From contig NC_136006.1 in the NCBI RefSeq assembly GCF_048128805.1, positions 8,408,179-8,472,178 on the forward strand: a DNA stretch of 64,000 bases, written 5' to 3'. A program made the translations under genes and the position numbers. Source of the DNA: Centroberyx gerrardi (taxonomy: Eukaryota > Chordata > Actinopteri > Beryciformes > Berycidae). The notes under the pieces are model-generated. The model saw only the letters and a program-made list of their open reading frames with translations, had not been told where the DNA came from and searched no databases. Positions 1 to 12,700 of this stretch are shown here, piece after piece (within the stretch, counting starts at the first letter, position 1; every line of letters begins with the position of its first letter).

Positions 1-3000
1 AATTGAGCGAGATGAGCTCAGAGACGAGGTGGTCAAGCTGAAAGATATTCTGAAGGTACTGAGTCAGTGTGAAGTCATTATTTCTCTCTTTCAATTATGG
101 TCTTATACTCGCTGCTGCATTCCTTTTAGGACTGTACATTCAAGCTGCTGTGTGTAGTTTTAGGAAGTAAATTTGAACCTTTAAAATGTCCAAAAAAAAG
201 CTTATGATATAGCTGTAGTGCTGAATAAAGTTTTCAAAGAGGAAAACTTGATCCTGGAACATAGTTTGAAGCTAGAAAGTAATTGATAAGTAATTATTTG
301 GTCCTATCCTCCCACTATGCTTATAATACAAAGATCTTCCAGTTTTACCTTTTTTGCCTCACATTGTTTTCGAAAGGCATTTTTTTTGGATATGTGATGA
401 TTTTCTTTTATTACCAAAACCAAATAGTGCAGCTTTAATTCTGGACTCAGTTTCAAGGTGTACGACAGAGCTAATGTTTGCTTTCTTGTTTTCTCTAGAA
501 ACATGGAATAGTGTTGGGACCCGATCTGAACATCAACGGGGACGTGGTTGAGGCAGAAACTGAGGGGTCGTCCAGTGGAGAGCCTGCCACCCGCCTGGCT
601 CAGGATTCACAGACTTCCCCGACGGAAGGGAACAGCATGCTCGGTAAAACACATTGTGGAAAAATTGATCAATGCATGCTTTCTTCATGCATAGCTCAGC
701 ACAAAACTAGCCTAAGGGGTTCATTCCAAAATGCTATATACAGTGTCCATTCTGAAAAACAAAAGGGTTACCTCTTTGCTCAATTATTAAAAAAATACAG
801 ATGATTGAATGCTCTAAAATGTCACTATTTAGTAAATAAAGGGCTCAAAATAAGGAATAACAAATAATATTGAGTAGTGTCAGTTGTTTCATATGCTGGA
901 TATCTCCTTTTGGAATGAACTCTTCCGTCCTAATACTGTTCAGTAGTGTTATGCTCCTACAGTGTTTAGACCTGCTGTGATTTGCACTGACCTTAAGCCT
1001 GCACGTTGCACATCTTGCGCTCAATCTTACATTTCACTGAAAAAGCCATTTCTTGCCTTCAAAACTGTGTCTTCATTACTAACTTTTTTTCTGTCATTAT
1101 TTTCTCTTGCACCATTTTCATTATTTCAACTCATCTCCTACATTTCATTTCCAAACCCAAGCGCACATTGTGTGTACATTAAGGTTTTCTTAGTGTGAAA
1201 ATGCTGACAGGTATCTAGTGTTATATTGACAGGGTTGAATGACAGGTCTGTGCAGGTTTTGGGGTCTGGAAAGAGATTTATTTGTAGCATAATTTGGCTT
1301 GTTTGATTTGGTGTAGTAAATTCAGATAGTAGTAGCTGTATAGACTAGTGATGAGATTTTAATTGAACTATTCCATATACATATTTCCCTCTAAAACTGG
1401 CATCAGCATTGTAGTGCTTTACCTCTTTGCTTATTGACGATCAGTAACCTAAATGACACACACACTGATTCTCAAACACCGTACAACACCACTGCAGTGA
1501 TTTCAAGACTAAGAGTTTTAGATTTTGTCAAAGGATCGGCCTCTCCTCTATCTTTCTGATGCATCGGGGATCAAGGATTTCATTTCGGTGCTCTTCTCTT
1601 CGTCCTCCTTTTCTTCTTCTTGTTTTTTGGCTTTTCTTGGCCATCCTCCTCGTCTTTTTCCTTCTCTTTCTTGCTGCTGAATCAGTCTAGAGTGTCCTGC
1701 CTCTTCTTGACTTCTGCTGTTGCGCTTTTTGGTCAAGGTTAAAAAGATTACACTTTTGAAAATCATGTATCAAGTCATCATTTTTCGGCCTTTTATCACC
1801 GTCTGCTTTTCATGATCTCTCAGGCAGCGCACAAGAGACTCAATTGAGAAGTAGTGGAGAGGAAGAGGTGGATCCAGATCAGCATCAAGAAAGGCTCGAG
1901 GAAGCTAAAGAGAAAGACTTGAGCTCTGCTACACCCTGTAATCTCGCTAGTGCTTCCACACTGGAAACATCTAGGGAAGAACAACAGGCATACCTGCACA
2001 CAGTGGAGAGCAGTGTTGGAGAAAGTGGCCTCAGCAATGATATTGCCAATAATAATTACTTTCCAATCACAGATGCCAAAAATACAACAATTTGCAACTC
2101 TGAGTTTCAAGAGATTGTAACAAGTCCTGAGGAAAAAGATACAGGGGCAGAAGAGGTTGAGTTGAGAGATGTAGGAGAGACAAGTAAAGTAGAGATAGGA
2201 GCTGAAAAAGTTAGTATTGGGGATTCAGAAACCTTACTCATCGAGTGTAGTGAAGACGTTAGAGAGGCATGTAACGATCTCTCTGAAGAGCAAGTAAACG
2301 CACCGGAGGAAGTTGAGGGAAGTCAATCAGCTAGAGGCAGCACAGACTCATGTTCACAGGAAGAAGTCGTAGAGAATATTATGAAAGTCAGCTTACCTGA
2401 CGATTCAACCCCAGCCACATCAAACACAGAACCTCAACATGAGCCGGAGAATGCAGAAGAGGCAGAGAACGAGGAGTTAGAGGAAATCTCCAGCAAATCT
2501 CAGCCTCAGGGTGCTGCTGCTACAGGCAAGAAGAAGAAAAAGAAGAGGAAAGGCAAGAAGAAGAAGGGAGGGAGTCGGGAGGATGAAAAGCAGAAAAACG
2601 ACGCAAAGGAAAAAGGTATAACGGAGAAGGAAAATGGCAAAACAGAGAAAGATTTAGAAACGGAGAAAGATTTAGAGTCGGCTACAAGAGATAATGGTCC
2701 TGCAACAGAACCTGCAATTGCCGATTCTCCCGTTGAAACCCTGAAGGAATCAAGGATGGATCAAGTTAAGGATGAGCAGGACAAGCAACATATTTTGCAC
2801 ACCGAGGAAGTAGAAGCAGTTGAATCTGTAGTGACTCCCAATACAGAGTCCAACCTCAGTACGACTAATCTTATCGACAACTCCAAAAGTACTGAGAGCA
2901 CCGATGACCATGATGGAGAATGTACTTCAAATGTAGATAACTCTAAAGATGGAACAGACGTCCCAACTAAGACTGGTGTTGTTCAGGTTGAATCAGAAAT

Positions 3001-6000
3001 TATTGATAGCGCAACGGATGAAGCCGGGTCTGTTAATGAGGTTGAATTAGAATGCACAACTAATAACGCTGAAAACAGCTTTGAAACCGCAAGCACTATG
3101 GCAACCACTGAGGCTGAATCACAAGATCCAAGCAATGCTGATGCAGCCACGGACAAATCTGAATCCACAAACAACTCTGAGAGGAAGGAAAACAAGTCGG
3201 AGGCCTCATCAAACACTGATATCTTCTTTGATTGTCTTGAGAGCTCACCTGGCTCAGAAGTGCCAGTGGAGTCCAATCAATCCACAACCGTGAACTCAGG
3301 CAGCGACGATGCCATCACGGTTTCTGTCGGAGGACCTTTGGAGGAAACGGAGACGGTCAAGGATGAGGAGGAGCCAGTAGTAGAGGTGGAACAGAAATCC
3401 TCTTCTTGCATTGTCGCTGCTGCCGATCATGATGATCATGATCATTCCGAGCCAAGACTAGAAGAGGCAGGAAAGGAGGAGCTGAATGGAGAATTGAGGG
3501 AACCTGAAGATTCACTGCAACCTGACAACTCCTCAGTGCCATTTTCAACAGATGGAGACAAAAGTGACAATGAATCATCAGTGAACTACTGTGATGCATT
3601 TGTTGCTGAAAAGAGCGTTTCAGAGACTGTAATCCAAGCTGAACATTTTGATGATGTATCTAGCTGTCCAGTAGAAAGCCAAGATTTGAACTCACCACTC
3701 ATTCAAAATGATGAATCAAATGATGAAGTTTCCTTAGAAACAGAAGAGAGCGATACCATCACAATTTTGCAGACAACAGACTCTGCAAAAGAAGTTGTTG
3801 AGATTGGTTCCTTTGTCGAGCAGGACGACGGCGATGGAGAACCGGCTATTGCAGAAGATCCTGAACATCAAAACAGTCAAGACGAGCAGGAAAGTGCGAC
3901 ATCTCCTTGTCTGATGGAAAAGCAGCAGCACGAATCCAACAAAGATGAGCCAGAGGATAAGAATTCATCTCAACCCCCCCAGCAGGACAGCGATGAAGAG
4001 GACGATGAAGATGAGGAAGGGCAGTCGTTTGACTTTGATGACGTAGATATGGAGGCGGCTGTAGCCGTAAATGTCGCTTTAAAAACGCCACAGGAAGAAG
4101 TTGAGAAGGGAGTGGAAAGCATGTCAGAGGAAGACGACAATGGTAATTCAGTGCCGTCCCAATGTGATATCGAGGCAAATGAAGACACAGAGCCACAGCT
4201 GCAAACACAAGAGGAGCCGGTGGAGAGCAATGAAGAGAAGTGTAGAGTTGATGAGGGTAGCAAGGTAAACACACAAGATGAGGAGTTGGGTAGTGAGTCT
4301 CAGGACGCCCCAACAAGGGATAAAGAGGAATCCACATCTGAAAAGGGGGGAGATGAGTGTGAGGAACAGCAAAACACAGCGGAGAAAGAAATAGGTGTTG
4401 TAGATGAACCAAAGCACATTTTAGAGGGAGGAGAAGTTGGGAATGTGGGAGAGCTGGGTGTTGTAGAGAGCAACAGTGTTGAGGAAGTAAACCGGGAATT
4501 GTCTTTACGGGTGGAGGAAGGAGAAGATGCCATTAAGCAAGAGTTGCAGGGTGAAAAATTGGTCACTCAAAATCCTGAGGACCAAGTGGGCAGCAACGTA
4601 GAGCCACCACTATCGGGGAAAGATTCTAAAAAGAACGGCAAGAAAGGCAAAAGTAAGGGCAAAGAAGAGTGTAAGATGTCTTAGTTTATAGCTTTCAAGG
4701 TTTGATCTGCCCTGATGTGTTCTTTTGCTTTAGCTGTTTACACTTTTGTAAGAAAAAAACATATTCAAGTGCAAAGTATTTCATCACTTTTATACAGCCC
4801 AAAGTCACAGGTGTATATTGTTTTAATTAAACACACAGTCCAAATACCAACTTTCATTTAGGTCAAATGAGTAGAAAAATTTGTTGAGAGATGGTAATGT
4901 GTAAACTGCTAGATAGAACTAGATTTCACTATTAGACTTGATGACACGCCATGGAGATAAAACTGCACTTGATGTATCGGACAACATATTTATTTTGATA
5001 TTGATGCACATTTTTCATGCTGCTTGTAATGTTTCATGAGTATTTGTTAACATTGTCTTTGTCGCTCTGCAAGAGCATCACAAAACTGTTTTCTTATACT
5101 AAACTGGTTAAGAAATAATCCCTCCAGGAACTCATTTATATGACCATATGATTTATGTTTTCAATCGAGGCAAAACTGTTAATTGAAAGTAACTGATTGT
5201 GAATCTTTATAGTGAAATGGCTGTTACATGTTCTAGCTGATATGTTATGCTCATGGTTAAAATGAACAATCTTTGAAAAACCTTTCCTGTTTGCAATTAC
5301 TAGTAGGACTGTTGTTTTATTTAAACAAAGCCAATTTAATCTACAGGAGCTATAAACTCTGACACACGCAAAATATTGTCTGATGTTGAAACTGCATTTT
5401 GTTGCACTTAATGGGAAGGATGGTTGTGATGCAACTACAGTTAAACGACCATAAATACCTTGCCATTACCCATTTGAAATGTTGATCTAAATGCATTTTT
5501 GCAATGAAATTACTTGTATGACATGCCCATAATTAAAAAAAAAAAGTTTCAGCTCTTGGCAAGAAATGTTGCAACAAATTTCTGATCAAAATCAAACTCC
5601 ATTAATGGTTTACAGTCTGTTCAGCTCAGCACATTGACACGTAGAGGTTCATATCTCCATATTGTGTCATGATGTGGTGTGGATGAAGCCCTGGTGTCTG
5701 TGTGCCCTTGCATTGACTTCCTCTCCACAGTTTCTGCATGCTAACTTTCCCCTCACACCACGCTCCATCACTTCCCCACGGATGCCTGCTCTGTTGCATG
5801 CATCAAGTGATTAAAACGCCTCCCACCCCGACCCAGCCCCCCTCCCTCCATCTCCCTGGCTCCTCCCACCCCTGGTATGTTAACAACTTTTTTTAAGATG
5901 GACTGTAGCAATTATGACTGTTGTTGGTAAAGGAGTATTAAGGCATTGTGGTGCATGATACCAGCTGCATTCGTGATATGATATTACCAAGACTGGAATG

Positions 6001-7831
6001 TCAAATAAGACTGTTATGAGCTTTGCAGATACATGAATTGTTGGTTTTTCAAACACCTCTGGTTTATCTTGCAGAGATCCGCCTGAGGAAACTGGTGGAT
6101 GAGCGCGAAAAAATGATAGAACAGGTGGGTCAGTGATGCATCCATTATCTCAAACAGTAATATGGCAGTTGACAATGTTTTCCCCCAGCTAAACTGTCTT
6201 ACATCAGTAGAAATTAAATTTAAAATCAGATGCAAAAGACAGACAAATGTGCCAGTGGCTATATATAGCAGGAGATGCAGTATGTACAGTATGAACAAAG
6301 CACAGAGGACACTGCAGTTTGACTTTTTTTCTTTTTCTTTTAGTCTGGATGCTTTTCTTCAGTGTGCAGCTCAGTTCAAATGCTGCAAACTTGCCTTATT
6401 AGAAGAAGTTTTATAATTGTTTAGTGAGGAGAGCCAATCAAGACCAAGTCCAGTTGTGATGTGTTGACTGTTGTTAGTTTTGCAATAGTCTGCAATAACT
6501 TTAAATTTAACCACTGAAACAAAAATCAAATTTAACAAAGTCTACATTGAACATCTTTGATCATGCATGTAGCCTCCCCTTGGGCCAATCAGTAACAAGT
6601 AAAGAAACATTGTAGCGCCCCCCTAAGGCCAATTAGTGTAATTTTGAAAATACTGGAATGACGCAATGGCATGCATCGTTCTCCGAAGTTTTGTCAAAAT
6701 CCAATCAGTGGTGTCCGAGATATTGTGTGTGACAGACAGACGGACTTGGGCCGATCCATAGTCACTCCCCCGATTTCATTGTGGGGGACAAAAACCTGAA
6801 TTCCTATAGTAGAGCCATTTAAATGTAGCATTACGGTATTCCCAATCAGGACAATGATGTTACATGATTTCATTGGCCTACAAAAATGTCTCAGGCTGCG
6901 TGGGTAGGGAGACCAACATCATACACACATAAAAAACATGACAAGAACAATTCCTCATCTAGGCCCTTGTAAGTGATGAGTTGTCATATATTCTTTGTGG
7001 ATTTTTATATGGAGGATTGAGCCGCGCATTGGAAGTTGTGGTTGTGTTGTTTATCAGTTGATGTCTTATGTGTCCCGGATGCTTCCATTAACAGGTGAAG
7101 AAACTAAAAGCCCAACTGGAACAGAAGACACAGAGAAATGGCACAGAGAGCGCTTCAAGCCCAGATGGTGAAATTCTGGAGAACGGCACAGATCCCAACA
7201 TACTAGAACTGCAGAGTAAGTTGTGTATTTATTTATATACATGAAAACTAGCAGTCCATTCACTGCGATATTCTATATGTTCTACTTTTACATTTGTGTA
7301 TCTCATACTCAAGAATGTTTTTCCTAAATCTTTGCAGGAGATGCCAACAGGCACATAAGTGACATGAAGTTCAAACTTGTGAAGGCGGAGCAAGAAGTCA
7401 CCGCTTTGGAACAAAACGTAAGCAGAGAAGGCCATATGAATCCATAGCGTATTTGGAAACACGACAGTATTCTCAATTCAGATGACTTTTTTTTTGTCTT
7501 CCAGGTGACCAGACTCGAGGGTCAGGTGACACGCTACAAGTCTGCATCAGAGAACGCAGAGAAAGTGGAGGACGAGCTAAAGGCAGAGAAACGCAAGCTA
7601 CAGAGAGAGGTACGATGTGTTTTTTTTTCTTTCTTACATTACAAACATCAGGAATTCAGAACACCGGCTTGTTTAAGAGGCTCTGTTTCAATGTCTTTTA
7701 TCTCTCCCTGTGTGAAATAACAGTTGCGGTCAGCACTGGACAAGATAGACGAACTCGAGTCAAACAACAGCCACCTATCCAAAAGACTGGAGAAGATGAA
7801 GACTAATCGCGGCACTGCACAGACTCCGTAG
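1..7831 (+). CDS. lrrfip1: LRRFIP1, 3' part, coiled-coil isoform (5' partial)
   Basis: Leucine-rich repeat Flightless-interacting protein 1, a cytoplasmic/nuclear coiled-coil protein that in mammals binds Flightless-I and nucleic acids and acts in transcription and innate signalling (family knowledge). Coding exons in this isoform: 1-55 (partial; frame starts at base 2), 499-643, 6075-6124, 7095-7215, 7338-7417, 7505-7609, 7724-7831, with TAG at 7829-7831. All junctions are GT/AG and stay in frame. The first exons give the family signature [17 protein letters not shown] followed by [14 protein letters not shown]. The last five give a heptad-rich coiled coil ([30 protein letters not shown]) as in LRRFIP1 and LRRFIP2. 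This isoform skips the large exon at 1824-4684, since both 1824 and 6075 are phase-compatible with the donor at 643. The N-terminal exons are outside the window. LRRFIP1 is chosen over LRRFIP2 because of that large acidic exon. Confidence 0.92.
644..1823 (+). other. LRRFIP1 intron before the large exon
   Basis: This is an AT-rich intron running from the donor at 644 to the acceptor at 1822-1823. No exon or RNA gene is recognised. Bases 1548-1766 are pyrimidine-rich on the plus strand and give a Lys/Glu-rich antisense reading frame of 72 residues, treated here as a composition effect. Confidence 0.6.
1824..4684 (+). CDS. lrrfip1: LRRFIP1 large acidic terminal exon (long isoform)
   Basis: A single 2.86-kb exon with acceptor at 1822-1823. 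It joins the donor at 643 in frame and ends at TAG 4682-4684, adding about 953 residues. It corresponds to the large 3' exon of mammalian LRRFIP1 that defines the GCF2/TRIP long isoform. It is dominated by Glu, Ser, Asp, Asn and Thr and looks intrinsically disordered. A lysine block ([16 protein letters not shown]) lies at about 2526-2570, a second Lys/Gly cluster ([14 protein letters not shown]) at the extreme C terminus, a pure acidic stretch ([12 protein letters not shown]) near 3988-4022, and a small Asp/His run near 3425-3445. The basic patches are the likely nucleic-acid contact sites by analogy with human; this was not tested. The conserved coiled coil is absent from this isoform because the stop comes first. 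Antisense reading frames across the exon are composition shadows. Confidence 0.88.
4685..6074 (+). other. 3' UTR of LRRFIP1 long isoform and/or intron
   Basis: This AT-rich non-coding stretch follows the stop of the large exon and precedes the next coiled-coil exon. In the long isoform its first part should be 3' UTR. An AATTAAA sequence occurs near 4824 and an AATTAAA followed by an A-tract near 5531, but neither can be assigned as the used poly(A) signal. In the coiled-coil isoform the whole stretch is intronic. A C-rich tract lies at about 5816-5872. Confidence 0.5.
6590..6795. repeat. Probable dispersed repeat in LRRFIP1 intron
   Basis: The segment starts with a GC-rich block (GTAGCGCCCCCCTAAGGCCA), contains GACAGACAGACGGAC, and ends in GGGGGACAAAAA. 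This layout resembles interspersed repeats I recall from other fish genomes. No second copy is present in the window, so the call rests on memory of the pattern. Confidence 0.35.
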
Positions 7832-9140
7832 CATCGAATTTGCTGATTAACTCCACCTTCTCTCTGTCCAGCACTGGCTGATCACTTGGAAAAAAAAGAG
7901 TAACCCTGCATTTTTGGGTTACTCTCTTTTTGTCTGCCTATTAGCAACATTAAGAAAAAGGAAAAAAAATAGTTATAACCACAGAAACACAGATCACAAA
8001 CACGCAACGTGCCATTTCTTTTTGTCTGTTTTGTTTTTGTCCGATGAGAATTCTTCATAGCGTTACATACACACCCAGAAATCCCTCAGGTAGTACATGT
8101 AAGTGGGAAAGCGGATGTTTGTGTGCCTCACGACTTGAGACATTATTTGATCCATTGCGATAACACAAGTTAGCAGTAGGGCCACGTGGAGTGTGTTGGG
8201 ACAGGACGGCGTCGAGAGGAATCCATCCTCCTCCTCCTTTGGGGCGACATGACTATTCGGTTCTCCAGTGTAGCGAGAGACAAATATTGCACTGCCCTTT
8301 TCTTCCAGAACCTCCTGCTGCCTCTCACCAAGATTCAAGATATTTATTTGCCTTGCACACGCTTGGAGTACAGAAGAAATGCTTCCTTGCCCAGTTCAGT
8401 CTGTCAACCGAAGACAAGAGTACCTGAACACAACACAGTAAACGGAACCAACACGCTGTTTAATGCCCATGACCCCAAGAATTATGACTGTTATTTGCCT
8501 GTCAGGACATGTCTCAGACCGGTGTGCGTGTTGTGGATGAGAGGGCAAATTTGTGTGTGTTATTTCTCCTTTCCTGTTCTCATTTGCATCCAAAGCCAAA
8601 ATAATAAAAAAAAAAAAAATCAATTGTGTTTGGGTGTGTATGCCAATCCACGATTCTCTACTTTTTTGTTAGCCGTTGTCTACAAAAGGGTTTATAAGTA
8701 ACAGTCCCAACACAATCTAATGATAATCGTCATCACAATCAAAAATGCACTTGCAAGTCACCAGCTTTCAAATATCTGTTCCTTTATTAACATAGTAGCC
8801 TGATACAGGTCAGAGGTCGTTTTGAATGTACAGGTTGAACGGTTGATGCTTACAAACAGATCAGCTTGACCCGTAGTGTGTAACCTCCCTTCTGATAAGA
8901 TAGTACCTCTAAGCTTATTTCTGTTTCATATAGTAAGTCACTGGTTGGCTCTTGTGCACACACACTTAGTTGCTGAGACTTACGGAGGAAATGTGACGAC
9001 GAGGACTCAAAGGGGCGTTGATAGGAGACGCTGTGCACACCGGGGAGATGCTGCTTCACTGTTTACAAAGCTTTAAAATGTTTGTAAGGAAACTTAAAAG
9101 AACTGTAATCTTTGTGCAATAAAATGTCAAACCACGCTGA
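7832..9140 (+). other. lrrfip1: LRRFIP1 3' UTR
   Basis: Non-coding sequence follows the coiled-coil stop. A local inverted repeat (AGAGTAACCC and GGGTTACTCT) at 7897-7928 makes a short hairpin early in the UTR. Candidate AATAAA signals lie at 8603-8608, followed by an A-tract and GT-rich sequence, and at 9118-9123, followed by GTGTGAGTG. The second is a plausible distal end. The reading frames in this stretch have no recognisable product. Confidence 0.6.
9118..9123 (+). terminator. Candidate poly(A) signal of LRRFIP1
   Basis: A canonical AATAAA is followed within 30 bases by a GT-rich tract. It sits 1.3 kb past the coiled-coil stop and before the TYW5 coding region on the other strand. The alternative is the AATAAA at 8603. 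Confidence 0.5.
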
Positions 9141-9456
9141 GTGTGAGTGGCAGATGTGTGTTTCAATCCTAGAGTTCTTATGAATTTGTGTGGCCATAAG
9201 CCGTTTTGCAGTAAACTGTTTATGTTCCTTCCAGTCGCTCCTGGGGAAATATTTGAGCAAAAGTAGAACAGTTACATAGCCTGAATATCTCCTCCAAATA
9301 AGTATTTGGAAGTCCATAAGGTCAACAAATATTTTTCCACAAAAGGAAAAGTAAGCCAGTTATGAAAAAGAAAACTCTACAATGATCACAAAGAAGGAGT
9401 GCTGCTTTGGCTTGAACACTGTGTAGAGGGGAGAGAAGCTGTTTTGGAAGCAGGGT

Positions 9457-9640
9457 AGAGAAATAAAGATCCAAAGAGGCAGGCTTTCATTAAGAAATTA
9501 AAAAGCCTTTATGGTTTTGGCTAATGCATAGCAAAAGGATTGATGATATTTTAATCTTTTTGCTGTGCATTTGCCAAAATAAAGGCTTTTTAATTCTCTA
9601 AGAGAGTGTGCCTGAGGATTCTTTGGATCTATATTTCTCT
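9457..9640. mobile_element. Imperfect palindromic element (MITE-like)
   Basis: Two arms of roughly 65-80 bases face each other. The left arm contains GAAATAAAGATCCAAAGA and AATTAAAAAGCCTTTAT; the right arm contains ATAAAGGCTTTTTAATT and TCTTTGGATCTATATTTC, in complementary order around a centre near 9540. It lies in the 3' region of TYW5, just downstream of its stop. Foldback and miniature inverted-repeat elements have this form. No target duplication was recognised. Confidence 0.55.
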
Positions 9641-9764
9641 ACAGAAAACTCTCTCTTTTCAAAAATCTTAAGTTACATGTATTATGCACAGCATAGGAAC
9701 AGCATCATGTAGAAGCATCACAGAGGCTTCATTGGTTACTCCACATTTCTCTGTAGACAGAGAC

Positions 9765-12700
9765 TCATCCAGGTTTGGTGAATGGACTGCTGGGTAATGT
9801 ACTTTCAGAGTCTTCCTGTGCAGTTGTGCCTGACAGATTGACGGAGTACGTCCGCTTTTGGATGCGCTGAATCATACGGCGGCCATAGAAGTCCCGATAG
9901 TCCTGTGGGAGCTCATCCAGAGTGTGTAGTGCCCTCTCCAGCGCCTGAAGGGCCCGAGTTGCAGCCAAGGGGTCTTTATTACCGTAGGGGTCTTTTTTAT
10001 CATAGCTTTCTGCAGGTAGATGGCGCCAGAACACATTAACTCCCACACCAAACTGCAGCGCGAGGGTGTTATGGAACCACAGAGCTGGAGGGAGAATTAC
10101 TGAATTAATAACACAAGTCTGAGGTTCAAAAAGGATGGCAGTGGGAAATATTTACACTGAACTTAGTAATGATCAAGAACATATAGCAAAAATATGCTTG
10201 ATGGCGATCTTTACTGTGATTTTGGGTATGACTGTGATGCAGCAGGTATGACAGGCGGCCAAGTACCATCGGCTTCAGAGTAAAGTACATCCTGAATGCT
10301 ATTATGGCTTTAATACAACAATTACCAAAGCATAGTTGCTATTGGAAAGGTTTTCTACATAGTAATGTACCTACATAAGAATAATAAACAACAGAGAGCA
10401 AGAAATTATCAGGCAGTCAATCCCTGGTTACCTCAAGAACCAGCATAGCAATCAAGTTAATTTTTTAAGTGTTTTATTTTGATATTAAAGTTAAAACACT
10501 TGATGGACAATCATTTCCTGAGACCCAGGAGTTTGATTTGAGAGAAGTACGTGAAAACATGCTTAGAAATGAGTGTCATAATAATGATAAGGAGTTTAAA
10601 AAAGAAGAAAGGTCCAAGGCACTCTTCTGGCAAAAAGTTTAAAAGCCTTTATTCAGATGGCTATTTCATGGTGAAATTCTTAAAAACATAGACAAAGCTT
10701 GTGCATGTTAAAATAGAACAGCCTTCTTCAGAAGAAGAAGGCTATTTGTGCCGCTACGCGTGGGTTGTAACCCAGTTCTATTTTAACATGCACAAGCTTT
10801 GTCTATGTTTTTAAGAATTTCACCATGAAATAGCCATCTGAATAAAGGCTTTTAAACTTTTTGCCAGAAGAGTGCCTTGGACCTTTCTTCTTTTTTGAAC
10901 TTTTGTGTTCCCTACCAAAGAGCACCTTCATCACACCTGTTTGAACTTCCGAGCACTCCGGACCTTTTCTTTCTGAATGATAAGGAGTTTAGTTGATTTG
11001 CTGATAGAGTTGGATGATACAGACAGTTTTCCTTACCAGGGATGAAAAGCAAATCTCCAGGCTCCAGCACACACTCAAATCTCTGTGCCTTCACAAAGTC
11101 AGGAAACTGTTTCAAGTCTGGGGAGTCGATGTCCAGGACCTCAGATTTATCACCTGATGGTCCAACAAACCACGAAAAAGGGACATTGTACTACTATACC
11201 AAGCTAGAATAATTGCCTGATGTATTTCAACATGAGAACACACTTCCTTCAGTGATACCTTCAGTTATTCTGGAGATGTGCAATATTAGTTTGGCCAAAC
11301 TGCACTTAAAATACATTTATCTGTGTATCCCAATAGTGATATTGCTAAAATAACAGCAGTTCTAGTTAGGTGTTTGTCATGTTTCAAATTCCATACTGCA
11401 TATTATCTACTAAATAGTACGCCATTAAAAAAAGACAGAAAAACCATCACATTCATCCCAATAAATGACACAAATCATTTCAATATCTGCACTTGGTATT
11501 ACATTTCTAAATGTTCTAAACTAATATATTCAAACTGCCCTGTACATAGAAATCAGTATGAGCATTCAAACACACAGCCACTGTCATTTTTCCAAATACC
11601 GGTGCTTCTTACCTGACAGGTAGAGGTGCAATGCATCCTGGGGGCTGTAGAGAACCACGCGCTTCCTCCCAGTCACCTGAGCCAGCAGGTTATCCATCAC
11701 CTGAACAAATAAGCACACAGACCAGGTAGAAGAGGGAGAGACGGTCAGTTATTTCAAAAGCTTCATTTTCCATCAGACAGGAACCGGAATAAAACTGTTT
11801 TTATTTGGACTCGGGGTCTTTCTATCTTCTGGGCCATCTTGCCACTCCAAACACCATTTCACCAAACATGCCAACACTCACATCATAGTGTGTCCACAGC
11901 TGCAGACCACAGGAGCTGATACGGAAGACACTGGAGAAAAACTGATCAGGTTCAAAGAACTGTGGGATATGGAAATCCTCTGCCAGGTCAGGAAACTGTT
12001 TACTCAGATCAGCAGGTTCCTGCGGGAGAGGAGGTACTTGTGTTATAAATCATTTTGACATTTAAACACCCAATCCAGAACGGGTGTCATGCGCCTCCTG
12101 TTGACTCACTGCTGGCTGTGCTTCTGTTTTTATATCATTATCATTTTTTTTTTTTCCCCACTTTATCTTATGAATCTACAAATGAGTTTACTGTTTGCAA
12201 ACGCTGAACCTGTATTTTGAGTTGCAGCATGATCTTAAAGTTACAAAAAGATTATGTGCCATCAGCAAGTACTATTTAATAGCAGATGCACTCAAACGTT
12301 TCTATGGTATACTGAGATATTTGACGTGATCATAGAATACTACACACAACCTCATATAATACTCTGCAGGTTTAGTATGTAAGATGGAGTCTTCTAGATA
12401 CCTTTCGAACGTCCTCTCCCAGGGATCGCAGATAATAGCTCTCATCCTGATACAAAACAACACATTGGATCAGTACAGAGTTTTGTGTCATCAAATAAAA
12501 ATAGCATACAGTAGCCTATAAACTACATAACATCATTTCAAGATGGGTCTTACTTACCTCACACAGGAAGAAATCAGAGTGTTTTTCTTCAGATGCCCTT
12601 TTCACAAATTCATTAAATGGCAGAGTCCTATGAATAATGAGAGGTACCTGATGAAGAGGAGTACCTATTTGGGTGTGTGTGAGTGTGAGAGAGCGAGAGA

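Noticed and set aside
3846-4412. Antisense 188-codon frame in LRRFIP1 large exon
   Set aside because: Composition shadow of a Glu/Asp/Ser-rich exon, with no familiar motif.
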